This document shows, piece after piece, positions 1 to 8,892 of a stretch of 64,000 bases of DNA. Positions within the stretch are counted from its first letter, which is position 1. Every line of letters starts with the position of its first letter. Both the position numbers and the translations under genes were made by a program. The stretch is taken from positions 62,001 to 126,000 of the forward strand of contig NZ_LRFH01000004.1 of the NCBI RefSeq assembly GCF_001641825.1. The letters run 5' to 3'. The DNA comes from Guyparkeria sp. WRN-7 (GTDB lineage Bacteria; Pseudomonadota; Gammaproteobacteria; Halothiobacillales; Halothiobacillaceae). Under the pieces are notes generated by a model. It had not been told where the DNA came from. It searched no databases and worked only from the letters and a program-made list of their open reading frames with translations.

Positions 1-1200
1 ATCATCGCCGCGGTCTATCACCTCAAGCCGGCGAGCCGGTCGCTGTTCCTCAGTGCACTGGGTGCCGACGCCCTGCCGTGGGTCTGGATCGCCACCGCGG
101 TCGCCCTGGGGCTGACCATCGGCCTGTACCACCGTCTGATCGCGCGCTTCTCGCGCATCCACGTGGTGCTCGGCACCTGCGTGATCGTCATCGGCGTGTT
201 GCTGGGGCTCTATCCGCTGATCGACAACGGCGGCTTCCTGCCCGCCTTCGTCTTCTATGTCTTCGTCGACATGACCAGCGTGATCCTGGTCGAGCAGTTC
301 TGGAGTCTCACCAACAGCATGTCCACCACCCGCGAGGGCAAGCGCTGGTACGGCTTTATCGCCACCGGCGGACTCGTCGGCGGGGTGGTCGGAGGCATTG
401 CCTCGAGCGCATGGATCCGCCAGTTCGGCCTGGAGACCATGGACCTGCTGCCGATTGGGGCCGCCCTCTTCGGTCTGCTCGCGCTGCTCACCCTGCTGAT
501 GGGCCGGCTGGGGCTGTACGCGGAAAAACACGGCGTGGAAAACCATGTCAGCCCGTCGACCGGCGATTGGCGCGCCATTCTGCATCACCGTTACCTGCTG
601 CTGATCGCCGTGATCCTGCTGCTCGCGCAGATGGCCGAACCGATCATCGAGTACCAGTTCATGAAGGTGGTCGAGGCGACCATCACCGACCGGGACGCGC
701 GCACGGCCTACCTGGGCGCCTTCTTCAGCGTGCTGAGCGCGGTGGCCATCGGCATCAACCTGCTGATTACGCCGCTGATCCATCGCTGGCTCGGGGCACT
801 CGGCGGCCTGTTCGCCCAGCCGCTCGCCGTGCTGGCCGGCAGCGTCTGGTTCATGTCACAGGCAACCCTGCAGGCCGGCGCCTTTCTCAAGATCGCCGAC
901 CGCGGCCTGTCCTATTCGATCAACCGCGCCTCCAAGGAACTCCTGTACGTGCCGATCGCACCCCTGCTGATGTTCCGCGCCAAGGCCTGGATCGACATGT
1001 TCGGCTATCGGCTGTTCAAGGTGACCGGTTCACTGCTGATCCTGCTGCTGACCCAATGGATTCCCTGGCCACTGGAGACCACGGGGCTGGCGTGGCTGGT
1101 CATCGGCATCGCGCTGGTGTGGATGCTGGTTCTGACCCGTCTGGGGATCCGCTACCGGGACATCCTGGCCCAGGTCGAGACCATCCGCCGCTCGCCCTGA
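1..1200 (+). CDS. NTP/NDP exchanger-like membrane transporter (5' end outside window)
   Basis: The reading frame is open from base 1, so the N-terminus lies outside the window; about 399 residues are visible. It is a polytopic membrane protein with long hydrophobic helices throughout. The stretch reading SINRASKELLYVP, followed by RAKAWIDMFGYR, is characteristic of the Npt/Tlc (ATP:ADP antiporter-like) branch of the MFS superfamily as found in free-living bacteria. In obligate intracellular bacteria this family exchanges nucleotides. In free-living bacteria the substrate is generally unknown, so nucleotide exchange is inference from family only. It converges on the slipin gene, with an intrinsic hairpin between the two. 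Confidence 0.7.
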   Translation: MIAAVYHLKPASRSLFLSALGADALPWVWIATAVALGLTIGLYHRLIARFSRIHVVLGTCVIVIGVLLGLYPLIDNGGFLPAFVFYVFVDMTSVILVEQFWSLTNSMSTTREGKRWYGFIATGGLVGGVVGGIASSAWIRQFGLETMDLLPIGAALFGLLALLTLLMGRLGLYAEKHGVENHVSPSTGDWRAILHHRYLLLIAVILLLAQMAEPIIEYQFMKVVEATITDRDARTAYLGAFFSVLSAVAIGINLLITPLIHRWLGALGGLFAQPLAVLAGSVWFMSQATLQAGAFLKIADRGLSYSINRASKELLYVPIAPLLMFRAKAWIDMFGYRLFKVTGSLLILLLTQWIPWPLETTGLAWLVIGIALVWMLVLTRLGIRYRDILAQVETIRRSP

Positions 1201-1220
1201 CCCACGACCACCACGGCAAC

Positions 1221-1250
1221 GAAAAAGGCCCGGTCCAGGACCGGGCCTCG
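1221..1250 (-). terminator. Rho-independent terminator after the slipin gene
   Basis: An 11-bp perfect inverted repeat (1226-1236 with 1238-1248) is followed on the minus strand by TTTTT. It lies just past the slipin stop codon. It also sits downstream of the plus-strand transporter gene but offers no T-run in that direction. Confidence 0.85.
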
Positions 1251-1276
1251 TCTGTCACCGGCGCAGGGCACGGCCG

Positions 1277-2065
1277 TCAGCCTTGCCCGCCGCCTTGCTT
1301 CGTGAAGTGTTCGGCGAATTGCTGGAAGGCGCCGGTGAGCTCCATCGGCAACGGGAAGAAGATCGAGCTCGCCTTGCCGCTGGTCGACATGTCCGCCATG
1401 GTCTGCAGGTAGCGCAGCTGCAACGCGGCCGGGCTCTCCTCCATCATCCGCGCGGCGTTGACCAGCTGCTCGGCGGCCTGGAACTCGCCCTCGGCATGGA
1501 TGACCTTGGCGCGCCGCTCGCGTTCGGCCTCGGCCTGACGTGCGATCGCGCGGATCATCGACTCGTCGAGATCGACGTGCTTGATCTCGACGTTGGTCAC
1601 CTTGATGCCCCAGGCATCGGTCTGCTGGTCGAGGATCGCCTGGATATCGTTGTTGAGCTTGTCGCGCTCGGAGAGCATCTCGTCGAGATCGTGCTTGCCG
1701 AGCACCGAGCGCAGGGTCGTCTGCGCCAGCTGACTGGTGGCGGCGTAGTAGTTCTCCACCTGGATGACCGCCTTCTCCGAATCGACCACCCGGAAATACA
1801 GCACCGCGTTGACCCGGACGGTGACGTTGTCCTGCGAGATGACGTCCTGGCTGGGCACGTCCAGGGTAATGATGCGCAGGTCGACCTTGACCATCTGCTG
1901 GATCACCGGCACGACGATGATCAGGCCGGGGCCCTTGACCCGCTGGAACCGGCCGAGAAAGAACACCACGCCGCGCTCGTACTCGCGCAGCACCCTGAGC
2001 GACATCGCGATGATCGCGATCAGGATGACCAGTGGCACCACCAGAAAACCGAAATTGCCGAGCAT
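1277..2065 (-). CDS. Slipin (SPFH/band 7 membrane protein)
   Basis: This 262-residue protein has one N-terminal membrane helix (about residues 5-23), then an SPFH/prohibitin-like domain opening with [15 protein letters not shown] charged, coiled-coil-prone segment ([14 protein letters not shown]) follows, with a hydrophobic C-terminal patch. Slipins are stomatin-like scaffolds that oligomerise in the inner membrane and pair with NfeD-type proteases; roles in membrane quality control or microdomains are proposed for the family. An NfeD gene lies 61 bases upstream on the same strand, the usual pairing. The start has a strong GGGAGGAG ribosome site, and the gene ends at an intrinsic terminator. 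Confidence 0.9.
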   Translation of the reverse strand: MLGNFGFLVVPLVILIAIIAMSLRVLREYERGVVFFLGRFQRVKGPGLIIVVPVIQQMVKVDLRIITLDVPSQDVISQDNVTVRVNAVLYFRVVDSEKAVIQVENYYAATSQLAQTTLRSVLGKHDLDEMLSERDKLNNDIQAILDQQTDAWGIKVTNVEIKHVDLDESMIRAIARQAEAERERRAKVIHAEGEFQAAEQLVNAARMMEESPAALQLRYLQTMADMSTSGKASSIFFPLPMELTGAFQQFAEHFTKQGGGQG

Positions 2066-2126
2066 CGTGCTTACTCCTCCCGGGCCGGTCGGCCCTTTAC
2101 TCTTCTTCGTGTCGTTCCGTCTGTCT

Positions 2127-3524
2127 CTATTCCGCCGGCTCCACGGTCAGCGTCAGGCCGTCGATGGCCACCACTCGCACCGTCTGTCCGGAACGAACCG
2201 GCGCGCGGGCACGGGCGTTCCACAGCTCACTGTGCACCCAGACCCGCCCGGTGTCGTCGAAGTCCTCGCGAGCCGTGCCTTCCATGCCCACCATTTCCTC
2301 GTAGCCGGTCGCGGGCTTCTTGCGCCGCACGTCGAGGAACCGGCCCAGCACCCAGATGGAAAAGCCGGCGATACCGATAGCCACGCCGATGATCAGCGGC
2401 AGGGCGATATTCAGGTTGGGGTCGTCCCAGAGCATGATGGATCCTGCGGTGAAGGCGGCCAGGCCGCCGATGCCGAGCGCGCCGAAACTGGGCACGAACG
2501 CCTCGGCGATCATGAAGACAATACCCAGCAGGATCAGCGCCAGCCCCGCGTAGTTGAGCGGCATGACCTGCAAGGCGAAGAAGGCCAGGATCAGCGCGAT
2601 CGCGCCGATCGTCCCGGGCACGATCGCGCCGGGGTTGGCCAGCTCGAAGATAATGCCGTAGATCCCGATCAGAAGCAGGATATACGCGATATTCGGATTG
2701 GTGATCACGGCAAGCAGCTCGGTGCGCCAGCCCGGGTCCTCGCGCACCACCTCGATCTCCTCGGTCGAGAGCGTCCGCGGCGTGCCGCCGACCAGCACCT
2801 CGCGCCCGTCCAGCTGGGCAAGGAGATCGGCAACGTCCTTGGCAACGATGTCGATCACGTTCTGCTCGAGTGCCTCGCGCGCGCCGAGGTTGGCGCCTTC
2901 GCGGACCGCCCTCTCCGCCCAGTCGGCATTGCGACCGTGCCGTTCCGCCAGCCCGCGGATGTAGGCAACCGCGTCCTCGAGCACCTTGCGCTCCATGGCG
3001 GTTCCAGCCTCGGCGGGCGCGCCCTCGCCATTTCCGTTGCTGCCCTCGTCCGGTGAGGGCATGCCGGGCAACCCGCCCCCACCGAGTTGCACCGGCGTGG
3101 CCGAGCCGAGATTGGTCGACGGCGTCATCGCCGCGACCGGTGAGCCGTAGAGGATATAGGTGCCGGCACTGGCCGCTCGCGCTCCGGCCGGGTGGACGTA
3201 GCTCGCCACCGGCACGCGGGCCTGGAGAATCGCCTGGATGATCGAGCGCATGCTGGAATCGAGCCCGCCGGGCGTATCGAGCTGCAGGACGACCAGTTCT
3301 GCACCGCGGGTCTCGGCCGACTCGATGCCGCGAATCACGTAATCGGCGGTCGCCGGCGTGATGGCGTCCTGGACCGTCAACTGGATTGCCTCGCGCGGCC
3401 GATCCTGGGCCGAGGCGACGAGCAACCAGGCCAGCCCGGCCAGACCCACCAGAAGCCAGGCCAGCCGCCGCCACACGACCCGGGACACCTTTCCGACTGG
3501 GGATGCTGCCTGCATGCCGATCAC
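2127..3524 (-). CDS. NfeD-family membrane serine protease (ClpP-class) with C-terminal NfeD domain
   Basis: This 465-residue protein has an N-terminal membrane anchor/signal (about 17-38) and a ClpP-class protease domain. The likely nucleophile is Ser119 in the RAASAGTY motif, and Lys180 in AMERKVLED is the likely general base, as in the Ser/Lys dyad described for archaeal 1510-N. About five membrane helices follow, and then a C-terminal OB-fold NfeD domain. It should cleave hydrophobic segments of membrane proteins, with the downstream slipin as partner. A Gly/Pro/Asp-rich insertion (about 148-172) lies between the two dyad residues. The start is GTG behind AAGGAG; an ATG nine bases downstream is the alternative. 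It is the first gene of the NfeD-slipin unit. Confidence 0.88.
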   Translation of the reverse strand: MIGMQAASPVGKVSRVVWRRLAWLLVGLAGLAWLLVASAQDRPREAIQLTVQDAITPATADYVIRGIESAETRGAELVVLQLDTPGGLDSSMRSIIQAILQARVPVASYVHPAGARAASAGTYILYGSPVAAMTPSTNLGSATPVQLGGGGLPGMPSPDEGSNGNGEGAPAEAGTAMERKVLEDAVAYIRGLAERHGRNADWAERAVREGANLGAREALEQNVIDIVAKDVADLLAQLDGREVLVGGTPRTLSTEEIEVVREDPGWRTELLAVITNPNIAYILLLIGIYGIIFELANPGAIVPGTIGAIALILAFFALQVMPLNYAGLALILLGIVFMIAEAFVPSFGALGIGGLAAFTAGSIMLWDDPNLNIALPLIIGVAIGIAGFSIWVLGRFLDVRRKKPATGYEEMVGMEGTAREDFDDTGRVWVHSELWNARARAPVRSGQTVRVVAIDGLTLTVEPAE

Positions 3525-3613
3525 CTGTCTCCTTGCCTCCGGCTACCAACGGGCACGGACCTTCCGCACCCGAGACCAGCATAGGTCATTGGCCTGCCCG
3601 GGGCATGCGCCCA

Positions 3614-3645
3614 CGAAAAAGGCCGCCCATCGGGCGGCCTTCTGC
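3614..3645 (-). terminator. Rho-independent terminator after moaA
   Basis: A 10-bp stem (3619-3628 with 3632-3641) with a 3-base loop is followed on the minus strand by CTTTTTCG. It lies 22-50 bases past the moaA stop and closes the molybdenum cofactor operon. Confidence 0.85.
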
Positions 3646-3666
3646 GTCAAGTCCCGAAAACGGCCG

Positions 3667-4653
3667 TCAGCCGCCGGTCATCGACATGAAGCGGATGACC
3701 TTCTCGGGCTTTTCCGTGAACTCGTGACGCTCGGGCTTGAGCGCGATCGCCTGCATCAGCGCCTCCTTGAGCTCGTCGTCAGGAATGCCCTTTCTCAGCA
3801 GCGGGCGGAAGGAAAAGCTCTCCTCCTGGCCCAGGCACATGTACATGGTGCCGTCGCAGGACAGGCGCACGCGGTTGCATGTCTCACAGAAATGGTCGGA
3901 CATCGGGGTAATGAAACCGACCATGGTGTCGGTGCCCGCCACCTGCAGGTAACGCGCCGGGCCGGCGCCGGTGACCGAGTTGACTGCCGGAATCAGGTCG
4001 TATTTGGCCTTAAGACGCTTCTTGACGTCCTGGAGGCTGACGTAGCGATCGATGGCGTCACGGCCGGTCTCGCCCATCGGCATGGTCTCGATCATGCGCA
4101 GGGTGAAGCCGTTGTCGATGCAGTAGTCGAGCAGGTCCTCCATGTCGTGCTCGTTGAGGTCCTTCATCACCACGGCATTGATCTTGATCGGATCGAAGCC
4201 GGCCTCCTTGGCCGCGGCCAGACCGTTGACGACCTTGTCGACCTTGCCCTTGGTGATCGACTTGAAACGCTCGGGGTCGAGGGTATCCAGACTGACGTTG
4301 ATGCGGTTCGCTCCCGCCTGACGCAGCGTATCGGCCATCTTGTTCATGCGGGTGGCGTTGGTCGACAGCGACACGTCCTGGATGCCCGGCATGGAGGCGA
4401 CCCGGCCGACGATGTCCTCGATCCCCTTGCGCACCAGCGGCTCGCCACCGGTGATACGCACGTGAGAGAGGCCCATGTCGGCCATCACGCCCACCAGCCG
4501 CTCGATCTCGTCGGGCGTGAGCCAGTGCTCGGGAACCTCGAAGTCCTTGAAGCCCTCGGGCATGCAGTAGAAACAACGCAGGTCGCAGCGGTCCGTCACG
4601 GACAGCCGCAGGTAGTTGATGGAACGGCCGAAGGGGTCGGTCAACTGCTGCAT
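3667..4653 (-). CDS. moaA: GTP 3',8-cyclase MoaA
   Basis: This radical SAM enzyme performs the first step of molybdopterin synthesis, converting GTP to 3',8-cyclo-GTP. With the start at MQQLTDPFGR it is 328 residues, which matches the family. The CX3CX2C SAM cluster is Cys23, Cys27 and Cys30. A second, C-terminal Fe-S cluster uses the Cys residues in HFCETCNRVRLSC. The protein ends in the conserved Gly-Gly tail needed for activation. The frame is open for 25 more residues upstream (to 4728), but those residues do not resemble the family. It is the last gene of a moaE-moeA-moaC-moaA set, separated from moaC by 275 bases, so it may have its own promoter or leader. Confidence 0.93.
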   Translation of the reverse strand: MQQLTDPFGRSINYLRLSVTDRCDLRCFYCMPEGFKDFEVPEHWLTPDEIERLVGVMADMGLSHVRITGGEPLVRKGIEDIVGRVASMPGIQDVSLSTNATRMNKMADTLRQAGANRINVSLDTLDPERFKSITKGKVDKVVNGLAAAKEAGFDPIKINAVVMKDLNEHDMEDLLDYCIDNGFTLRMIETMPMGETGRDAIDRYVSLQDVKKRLKAKYDLIPAVNSVTGAGPARYLQVAGTDTMVGFITPMSDHFCETCNRVRLSCDGTMYMCLGQEESFSFRPLLRKGIPDDELKEALMQAIALKPERHEFTEKPEKVIRFMSMTGG

Positions 4654-4836
4654 TGGTCTTGTCAGCCCTTGCCTGGACCATGCGGACATCCGGGTCGCAT
4701 GGGTGTCTGTAGAAAGCGTGACCGGCATGGCGGCCGATCGCGCGAGAATGGGCCCGGACGGGACCGAGGGGTCGGAATCGGCCTCGACCGGGGCCTGCTA
4801 TGCAGGAGCAAGTGAAACGTGCGTCATGTTCACTTA

Positions 4837-4880
4837 GACATAACGGTATCAGCCGCGGACGAAAATGCAAGGGTTATGTC
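4837..4880. promoter_or_regulatory. 8-bp inverted repeat upstream of moaA (candidate operator or RNA element)
   Basis: GACATAAC at 4837-4844 and its exact complement GTTATGTC at 4873-4880 flank 28 bases, in the 275-base gap between moaC and moaA. The half-site GGTTATGT recurs beside the moaE start (7097-7104). It resembles, loosely, the GTTATAT-type half-sites bound by ModE regulators; that reading is inference. A molybdenum-cofactor riboswitch is known upstream of moaA in some gammaproteobacteria, but I could not trace its fold here. Confidence 0.3.
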
Positions 4881-4928
4881 GAGAGAAACCTAACGCCACG
4901 CACGCCCTGCCCGAGGCCAGCACTCGGC

Positions 4929-5414
4929 TCAGGCCTCGTCGACCCGCCAGTGCCCGCTCTTGCCACCGCGTTTTTCCAGCAGACGCGTCTGCTCGATCAC
5001 CATGCCGCGATCGACGGCCTTGCACATGTCGTACAGGGTCAACGCGGCGACCGACGCCGCCGTCAGCGCCTCCATCTCCACGCCGGTCTGCCCGGTGACG
5101 GCACACTCGGCCGTGATGTGCACGGCATTTTGGTCCGGTTCCGGCGTGAGCTCGACCTTGACCTTGCTCAGCATCAGCGGGTGGCACATCGGGATGAGAT
5201 CGCCGGTGCGCTTGGCCGCCATAATCCCGGCGATGCGAGCGGTGGCGAGCACGTCACCCTTCTTGTGCCCGCCTGAGAGGATCAGCTCGAGCGTCTCGGG
5301 CTGCATGACGATGCGCGACTCGGCCACGGCGACGCGCTGGGTATGCGCCTTGTCGCCGACATCGACCATGCGGGCCTCGCCCTTCTCGTCCAGGTGGGTG
5401 AGTGTGCGGCTCAT
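4929..5414 (-). CDS. moaC: Cyclic pyranopterin monophosphate synthase MoaC
   Basis: At 161 residues this is the normal MoaC length. It converts 3',8-cyclo-GTP to cyclic pyranopterin monophosphate, the second step of the cofactor pathway. Family motifs are present: IPMCHPL, the [16 protein letters not shown] segment, and [10 protein letters not shown] with its conserved Asp and Lys. Its ATG overlaps the moeA stop by four bases (ATGA), so translation is probably coupled. Confidence 0.95.
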   Translation of the reverse strand: MSRTLTHLDEKGEARMVDVGDKAHTQRVAVAESRIVMQPETLELILSGGHKKGDVLATARIAGIMAAKRTGDLIPMCHPLMLSKVKVELTPEPDQNAVHITAECAVTGQTGVEMEALTAASVAALTLYDMCKAVDRGMVIEQTRLLEKRGGKSGHWRVDEA

Positions 5415-6604
5415 AGACCAAGCTCCTTGAAGGCGGTGTATTCGACCGTGTCGCCGGCGGCGAGACGGGCATCGGGCGGGATCAGGGCGAGACCGTCGGC
5501 CCAGGCGAGCGAGCTCAGCAGCCCCGAGTTCTGGTCCGGGTAGGCCTCGAGCATCGTCCGCCCCTCACGCTCGACCCGGCGCACGCGGATGTACTCGGGC
5601 CGATCCCCGCCGCTGCGCGACGCGGCCAACGGCAGGTGCAGGCGTGGCCAGGCACCGGGGTCGCCCTGTCCGGCCAGCCGGTCGATCGCGGTGCGCACGA
5701 AGCGGAGGTAGGTGACGAAGGTGGAAACGGGGTTCCCCGGCAGGCCGAGAAACGGCGTACCCAGCACCTCGCCGATCGCCAGCGGCTTGCCCGGCTTGAG
5801 GAAGATGCGCCAGTGGTCGATGCGCCCCAGCGCCTCGACACCGGCACGCACCAGGTCCGCCTCGCCCACCGACACGCCGCCGGAGGTCACGATCAGATCG
5901 GCCTCGGCCGCCTCGCGCAGGCGCGCGTCGATTTCGGTGTGGTCGTCCGGCAGACAGGCCCGCTGGACGATGTCGACCCCGGCGGCCTTGAGCAGGGTTT
6001 CCAGCATCGGCCCGTTGGCATCGTAGATCTTGCCGGGCGCAAACGGCTCACCGGCGGCGAGCAACTCATCACCCGTGGTCAGCAGCGCCACCCGCACCCG
6101 GCGAGCCACGGACACCTCGGCCAGCCCGGTGCTCGCGATCAGGCCGAGCATTGCGGCCGTGATGCGCGTGCCGGCGGCCAGCAGCGTCTCGCCTGCACGT
6201 GTATCCGCACCCGTCTGACGCACGCCGTCACCGCGGGCAACATCTGCCTGCCAAACGGCCCGGTCACCATCGATCTCGACCGACTCCTGGGCGATGACGG
6301 TGTCGGCGCCTTCCGGCAACAAGGCGCCGGTAAAGATACGCATCGCCGTGCCCGTCTCGAGCCTCGCCGGCGGATCACCGGCAAACTGCTTGCCGACCAC
6401 CGGGGAGCCCTCGCCCGCAACCAGCGGACCGGCGACCGCATAACCATCGAACAAACTCAGCGGGGCAAACGGCACATCCCGCGGCGCGCTGACCGGCTCG
6501 GCCAGCACACGCCCCACCGAATCCAGCACCGGTACCGATTCGCTCTGACCAAGCGGCTCGATCCATTCGCGCAAGCGCGCAACGACGTCTTCGACGGCTT
6601 CCAT
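5411..6604 (-). CDS. moeA: Molybdopterin molybdenumtransferase MoeA
   Basis: This 397-residue protein inserts molybdate into adenylylated molybdopterin, the last common step to Moco. The domain order is normal: the N-terminal MoeA domain with FDGYAV, the MoCF-fold domain with TTGDELL and [20 protein letters not shown], and a C-terminal beta-barrel. The usual NSAMDGYA motif reads LSLFDGYA here; the Asp is kept. It lies between moaE (18-base gap) and moaC (4-base overlap). Confidence 0.94.
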   Translation of the reverse strand: MEAVEDVVARLREWIEPLGQSESVPVLDSVGRVLAEPVSAPRDVPFAPLSLFDGYAVAGPLVAGEGSPVVGKQFAGDPPARLETGTAMRIFTGALLPEGADTVIAQESVEIDGDRAVWQADVARGDGVRQTGADTRAGETLLAAGTRITAAMLGLIASTGLAEVSVARRVRVALLTTGDELLAAGEPFAPGKIYDANGPMLETLLKAAGVDIVQRACLPDDHTEIDARLREAAEADLIVTSGGVSVGEADLVRAGVEALGRIDHWRIFLKPGKPLAIGEVLGTPFLGLPGNPVSTFVTYLRFVRTAIDRLAGQGDPGAWPRLHLPLAASRSGGDRPEYIRVRRVEREGRTMLEAYPDQNSGLLSSLAWADGLALIPPDARLAAGDTVEYTAFKELGL

Positions 6605-6622
6605 CAGCGCGACCCTTTCCGT

Positions 6623-7096
6623 TCAGTCCTCGAAATCGGCAAACCAGCGACGGCGCGCCGCCTCGTCGCTCTCGCGTGCGTCCACCCAGCGGGTGTTGCC
6701 CTCGGGGTCGACCTCTTTCTTCCAGAAGGGCGCATGCGTCTTGAGGTAGTCCATGATGAAGGTGCACGCCTCCAGCGCATCACCACGGTGAGCGCTGGCA
6801 ACGGCAACCAGCACGATCTGGTCGGTCGGCCGCAGGTGCCCCACCCGATGAACAATGCTCACGCCGGCCAGGGGCCAACGGGAAATCGCCTCGTCGGCCA
6901 CGCGCTCCAGCGCCCGTTCGGTCATGCCCGGGTAGTGCTCCAGCACCAGGTCACTGACCTCGAGATCGTCATTGATATCGCGCACGGTGCCGAGAAAGCT
7001 CGCCACCGCCCCCACGTGGGCGCACTGCGAACGCAGCTCGCCAAGGACGCCGCCGATATCGAAATCGGCCTCTTGAACTCGGATGGAACGGTACAC
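6623..7096 (-). CDS. moaE: Molybdopterin synthase catalytic subunit MoaE
   Basis: This is the large subunit of molybdopterin synthase, which with MoaD adds the dithiolene sulfurs to the pyranopterin. Motifs include GAVASFLGTVRD, LEHYPGM, HRVGHL, the basic residues of VASAHRGDA, and FWKKE. I chose the GTG at 7096 (157 residues). The frame stays open to 7204, but that extension looks unlike the family and lies upstream of a good sigma70-type promoter at 7133-7161. No moaD, moaB or mobA is in the window, so MoaD must be encoded elsewhere. It is the first gene of the Moco operon. Confidence 0.92.
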   Translation of the reverse strand: MYRSIRVQEADFDIGGVLGELRSQCAHVGAVASFLGTVRDINDDLEVSDLVLEHYPGMTERALERVADEAISRWPLAGVSIVHRVGHLRPTDQIVLVAVASAHRGDALEACTFIMDYLKTHAPFWKKEVDPEGNTRWVDARESDEAARRRWFADFED

Positions 7097-7132
7097 GGTT
7101 ATGTTCGATGCCCTGCTGGATATTTCCGGCAA

Positions 7133-7161
7133 ACTATAACGGCCCGGCCCGTGCCGGCCAA
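7133..7161 (-). promoter_or_regulatory. Likely promoter of the moaE-moeA-moaC operon
   Basis: On the minus strand, TTGGCC (7156-7161) and TATAGT (7133-7138) are separated by 17 bases. Transcription would start near 7126, about 30 bases before the moaE GTG at 7096. This supports the shorter MoaE. Confidence 0.5.
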
Positions 7162-7265
7162 GGACGCGATGGCCCGCCGGCGCCAGAATGCCGCCGGGCT
7201 CCAACCGCCGGTTGACGCGCGCAGCGCCACTGATACCCCATTAAATGTTCAAACCCCCCTCTCGG

Positions 7266-7375
7266 TTGTTAATTAGAACCCGCTGATGTAGATTGCTGCC
7301 GGTTCAATTTTTTGATCGGGCCATCGATCATGGAATCCTGTCTGGATTGACCCGGCCGGAAGACCCATGAACAAT
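7266..7375 (+). promoter_or_regulatory. Candidate promoters and a palindrome upstream of soxC
   Basis: Two sigma70-like arrangements face soxC: TTGTTA-N17-TAGATT (7266-7294) and TTGACC-N17-AACAAT (7347-7375). Between them lies a perfect 6-bp inverted repeat, TGATCG/CGATCA (7313-7318 and 7325-7330, 6-base loop), a possible repressor site. Either start would give an untranslated leader of roughly 140-220 bases. The 422-base moaE-soxC gap contains no convincing gene. Confidence 0.3.
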
Positions 7376-7431
7376 AGCGGGTCCATTGGCGACATCGGCA
7401 AGCCGCCGGCCTGTCCTCAAAAGAATGCGCG

Positions 7432-7459
7432 CCTTCTCGGTTGTCGGAGAACCGGAAGG
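7432..7459 (+). other. Hairpin in the soxC leader
   Basis: The arms CCTTC-T-CGGTT (7432-7442) and AACCG-GAAGG (7450-7459) form a 10-bp stem with one bulged T and a 7-base loop, ending 59 bases before the soxC ATG. No T-run follows, so it is not a terminator. It could stabilise the mRNA or regulate translation. Confidence 0.4.
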
Positions 7460-7518
7460 CACGGAATGGATCTAAAGCATGATGATCCGACCAATTGCCT
7501 ACGATGCAGGAGTGAGCA

Positions 7519-8892
7519 ATGTCAGAAACCACACTTGATCAGACGCCGCAGAGCGATGCCCGCGAGGGCGTGGCTTCCAGCGACCGTCGCAAATTCCTCC
7601 GCAAGAGCGTCGCGCTGGCGGCATCTGGCGCTGCCGCTGCAGCTGCCGGCAATGCCTACGCTGGTGACGTGAAGCTGGAGACCGTCACCGAGCCGCTGAA
7701 GCCCGGCGCGACCCGCAACATCCTCGGCCGCGGCGTGGTATCCGTTCCCTACGGCATGCCGTCGAAGTTCGAGAAGCACGTCGTTCGTCGCAACGTCAGC
7801 TGGCTGACCGCCGACACCGTCGCCTCCATCAGCTTCACCCCGTGGCAGGACCTCAACGGCATCATCACGCCGAACGGTCTGCACTTCGAGCGTCACCACG
7901 CCGGTGCCGTCGACGTTGACCCGGAGACCCACCAGCTGGTCATCCACGGCATGGTCGACAAGCCGATGGTCTTCTCCATGGAAGACCTCAAGCGCATGCC
8001 GTCGCACACCGCCATCCACTTCCTCGAGTGCCCGGCCAACGGCGCAATGGAGTGGCGCGGTGTCCAGATGGACTCCATGCAGTTCACCCACGGCATGATG
8101 GCCTGCTCCGAGTGGACCGGCGTCAAGCTGACCGACCTGATGGAATACGTCGGCGTTGATCCGAAGTCGACCTGGCTGTACGCCGAAGGCACCGACGGTT
8201 CCGCCCTGCAGCGTTCCATCCCGATGGAAGGCGCCAAGGACCAGTTCGGCGAGCCGATCCCGGCCGACCAGTGCGATATGTACAAGGACGCCATGATCGC
8301 CTACGCCCAGAACGGCGAAGCGCTGCGTCCGGAGAACGGCTACCCGATCCGCTTCCTGCTCCCGGGCTGCGAAGCGAACATGTCGATCAAGTGGCTGCGC
8401 CGCATCAAGTTCGTCGACAAGCCGCTGGTCACCTACCAGGAGACCCGTCACTACATCGAGCCGCTGCCGGATGGCACCATCCGCCAGTTCTCGCTGGTGA
8501 ACGAGACCAACTCGGTCATCAACTACCCGTGCCCGGACAACCAGATGAAGGGCAAGGGTGCCTACGAGATCCGTGGCATCGCCTGGTCAGGTCGCGGCAA
8601 GATCGCGCACGTCGACGTCTCCGTCGATGGCGGCAAGAACTGGCAGGAGGCCGAACTGGTCCAGCCGGTCATGAGCAAGTGCGTGACCAAGTTCAAGCTG
8701 CCGTTCGAATGGAACGGTGACGAGCACCTGATCATGAGCCGGGCCACCGACGAGACTGGCTACGTCCAGCCGACCCTGATGCAGCTGCGCAACGTTCGTG
8801 GCACCAACAGCATCTACCACAAGAACTCCATTCAGGCCTGGAAAATCGAGAAGACCGGCGAGGTGAAGAATGTCCAAATTGAAAACTTCTAA
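7519..8892 (+). CDS. soxC: Sulfur dehydrogenase molybdenum subunit SoxC
   Basis: This 457-residue protein belongs to the sulfite-oxidase family of molybdoenzymes. A twin-arginine signal (RRKFLRK, residues 23-29, then an Ala-rich h-region) sends the folded, cofactor-loaded protein to the periplasm. Cys171 in HFLECPANG is the expected molybdenum ligand, and the C-terminal Mo-co dimerisation domain (WSGRGKIAHVDVS) is present. In the Sox pathway SoxCD oxidises the sulfane sulfur bound to SoxY, removing six electrons. The start has an AGGAG site. soxD overlaps the 3' end by 23 bases. The Moco synthesis operon is divergent from it, a sensible arrangement for a Moco enzyme. Other sox genes are not in the window. 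Confidence 0.93.
   Translation: MSETTLDQTPQSDAREGVASSDRRKFLRKSVALAASGAAAAAAGNAYAGDVKLETVTEPLKPGATRNILGRGVVSVPYGMPSKFEKHVVRRNVSWLTADTVASISFTPWQDLNGIITPNGLHFERHHAGAVDVDPETHQLVIHGMVDKPMVFSMEDLKRMPSHTAIHFLECPANGAMEWRGVQMDSMQFTHGMMACSEWTGVKLTDLMEYVGVDPKSTWLYAEGTDGSALQRSIPMEGAKDQFGEPIPADQCDMYKDAMIAYAQNGEALRPENGYPIRFLLPGCEANMSIKWLRRIKFVDKPLVTYQETRHYIEPLPDGTIRQFSLVNETNSVINYPCPDNQMKGKGAYEIRGIAWSGRGKIAHVDVSVDGGKNWQEAELVQPVMSKCVTKFKLPFEWNGDEHLIMSRATDETGYVQPTLMQLRNVRGTNSIYHKNSIQAWKIEKTGEVKNVQIENF

Noticed and set aside
4654-4928. Molybdenum cofactor riboswitch upstream of moaA
   Set aside because: The position is right, but I could not recognise the conserved core; only an inverted repeat is reported.
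7097-7204. N-terminal extension of MoaE from the ATG at 7204
   Set aside because: It lies upstream of a good promoter at 7133-7161 and its residues do not resemble MoaE; the GTG at 7096 fits better.
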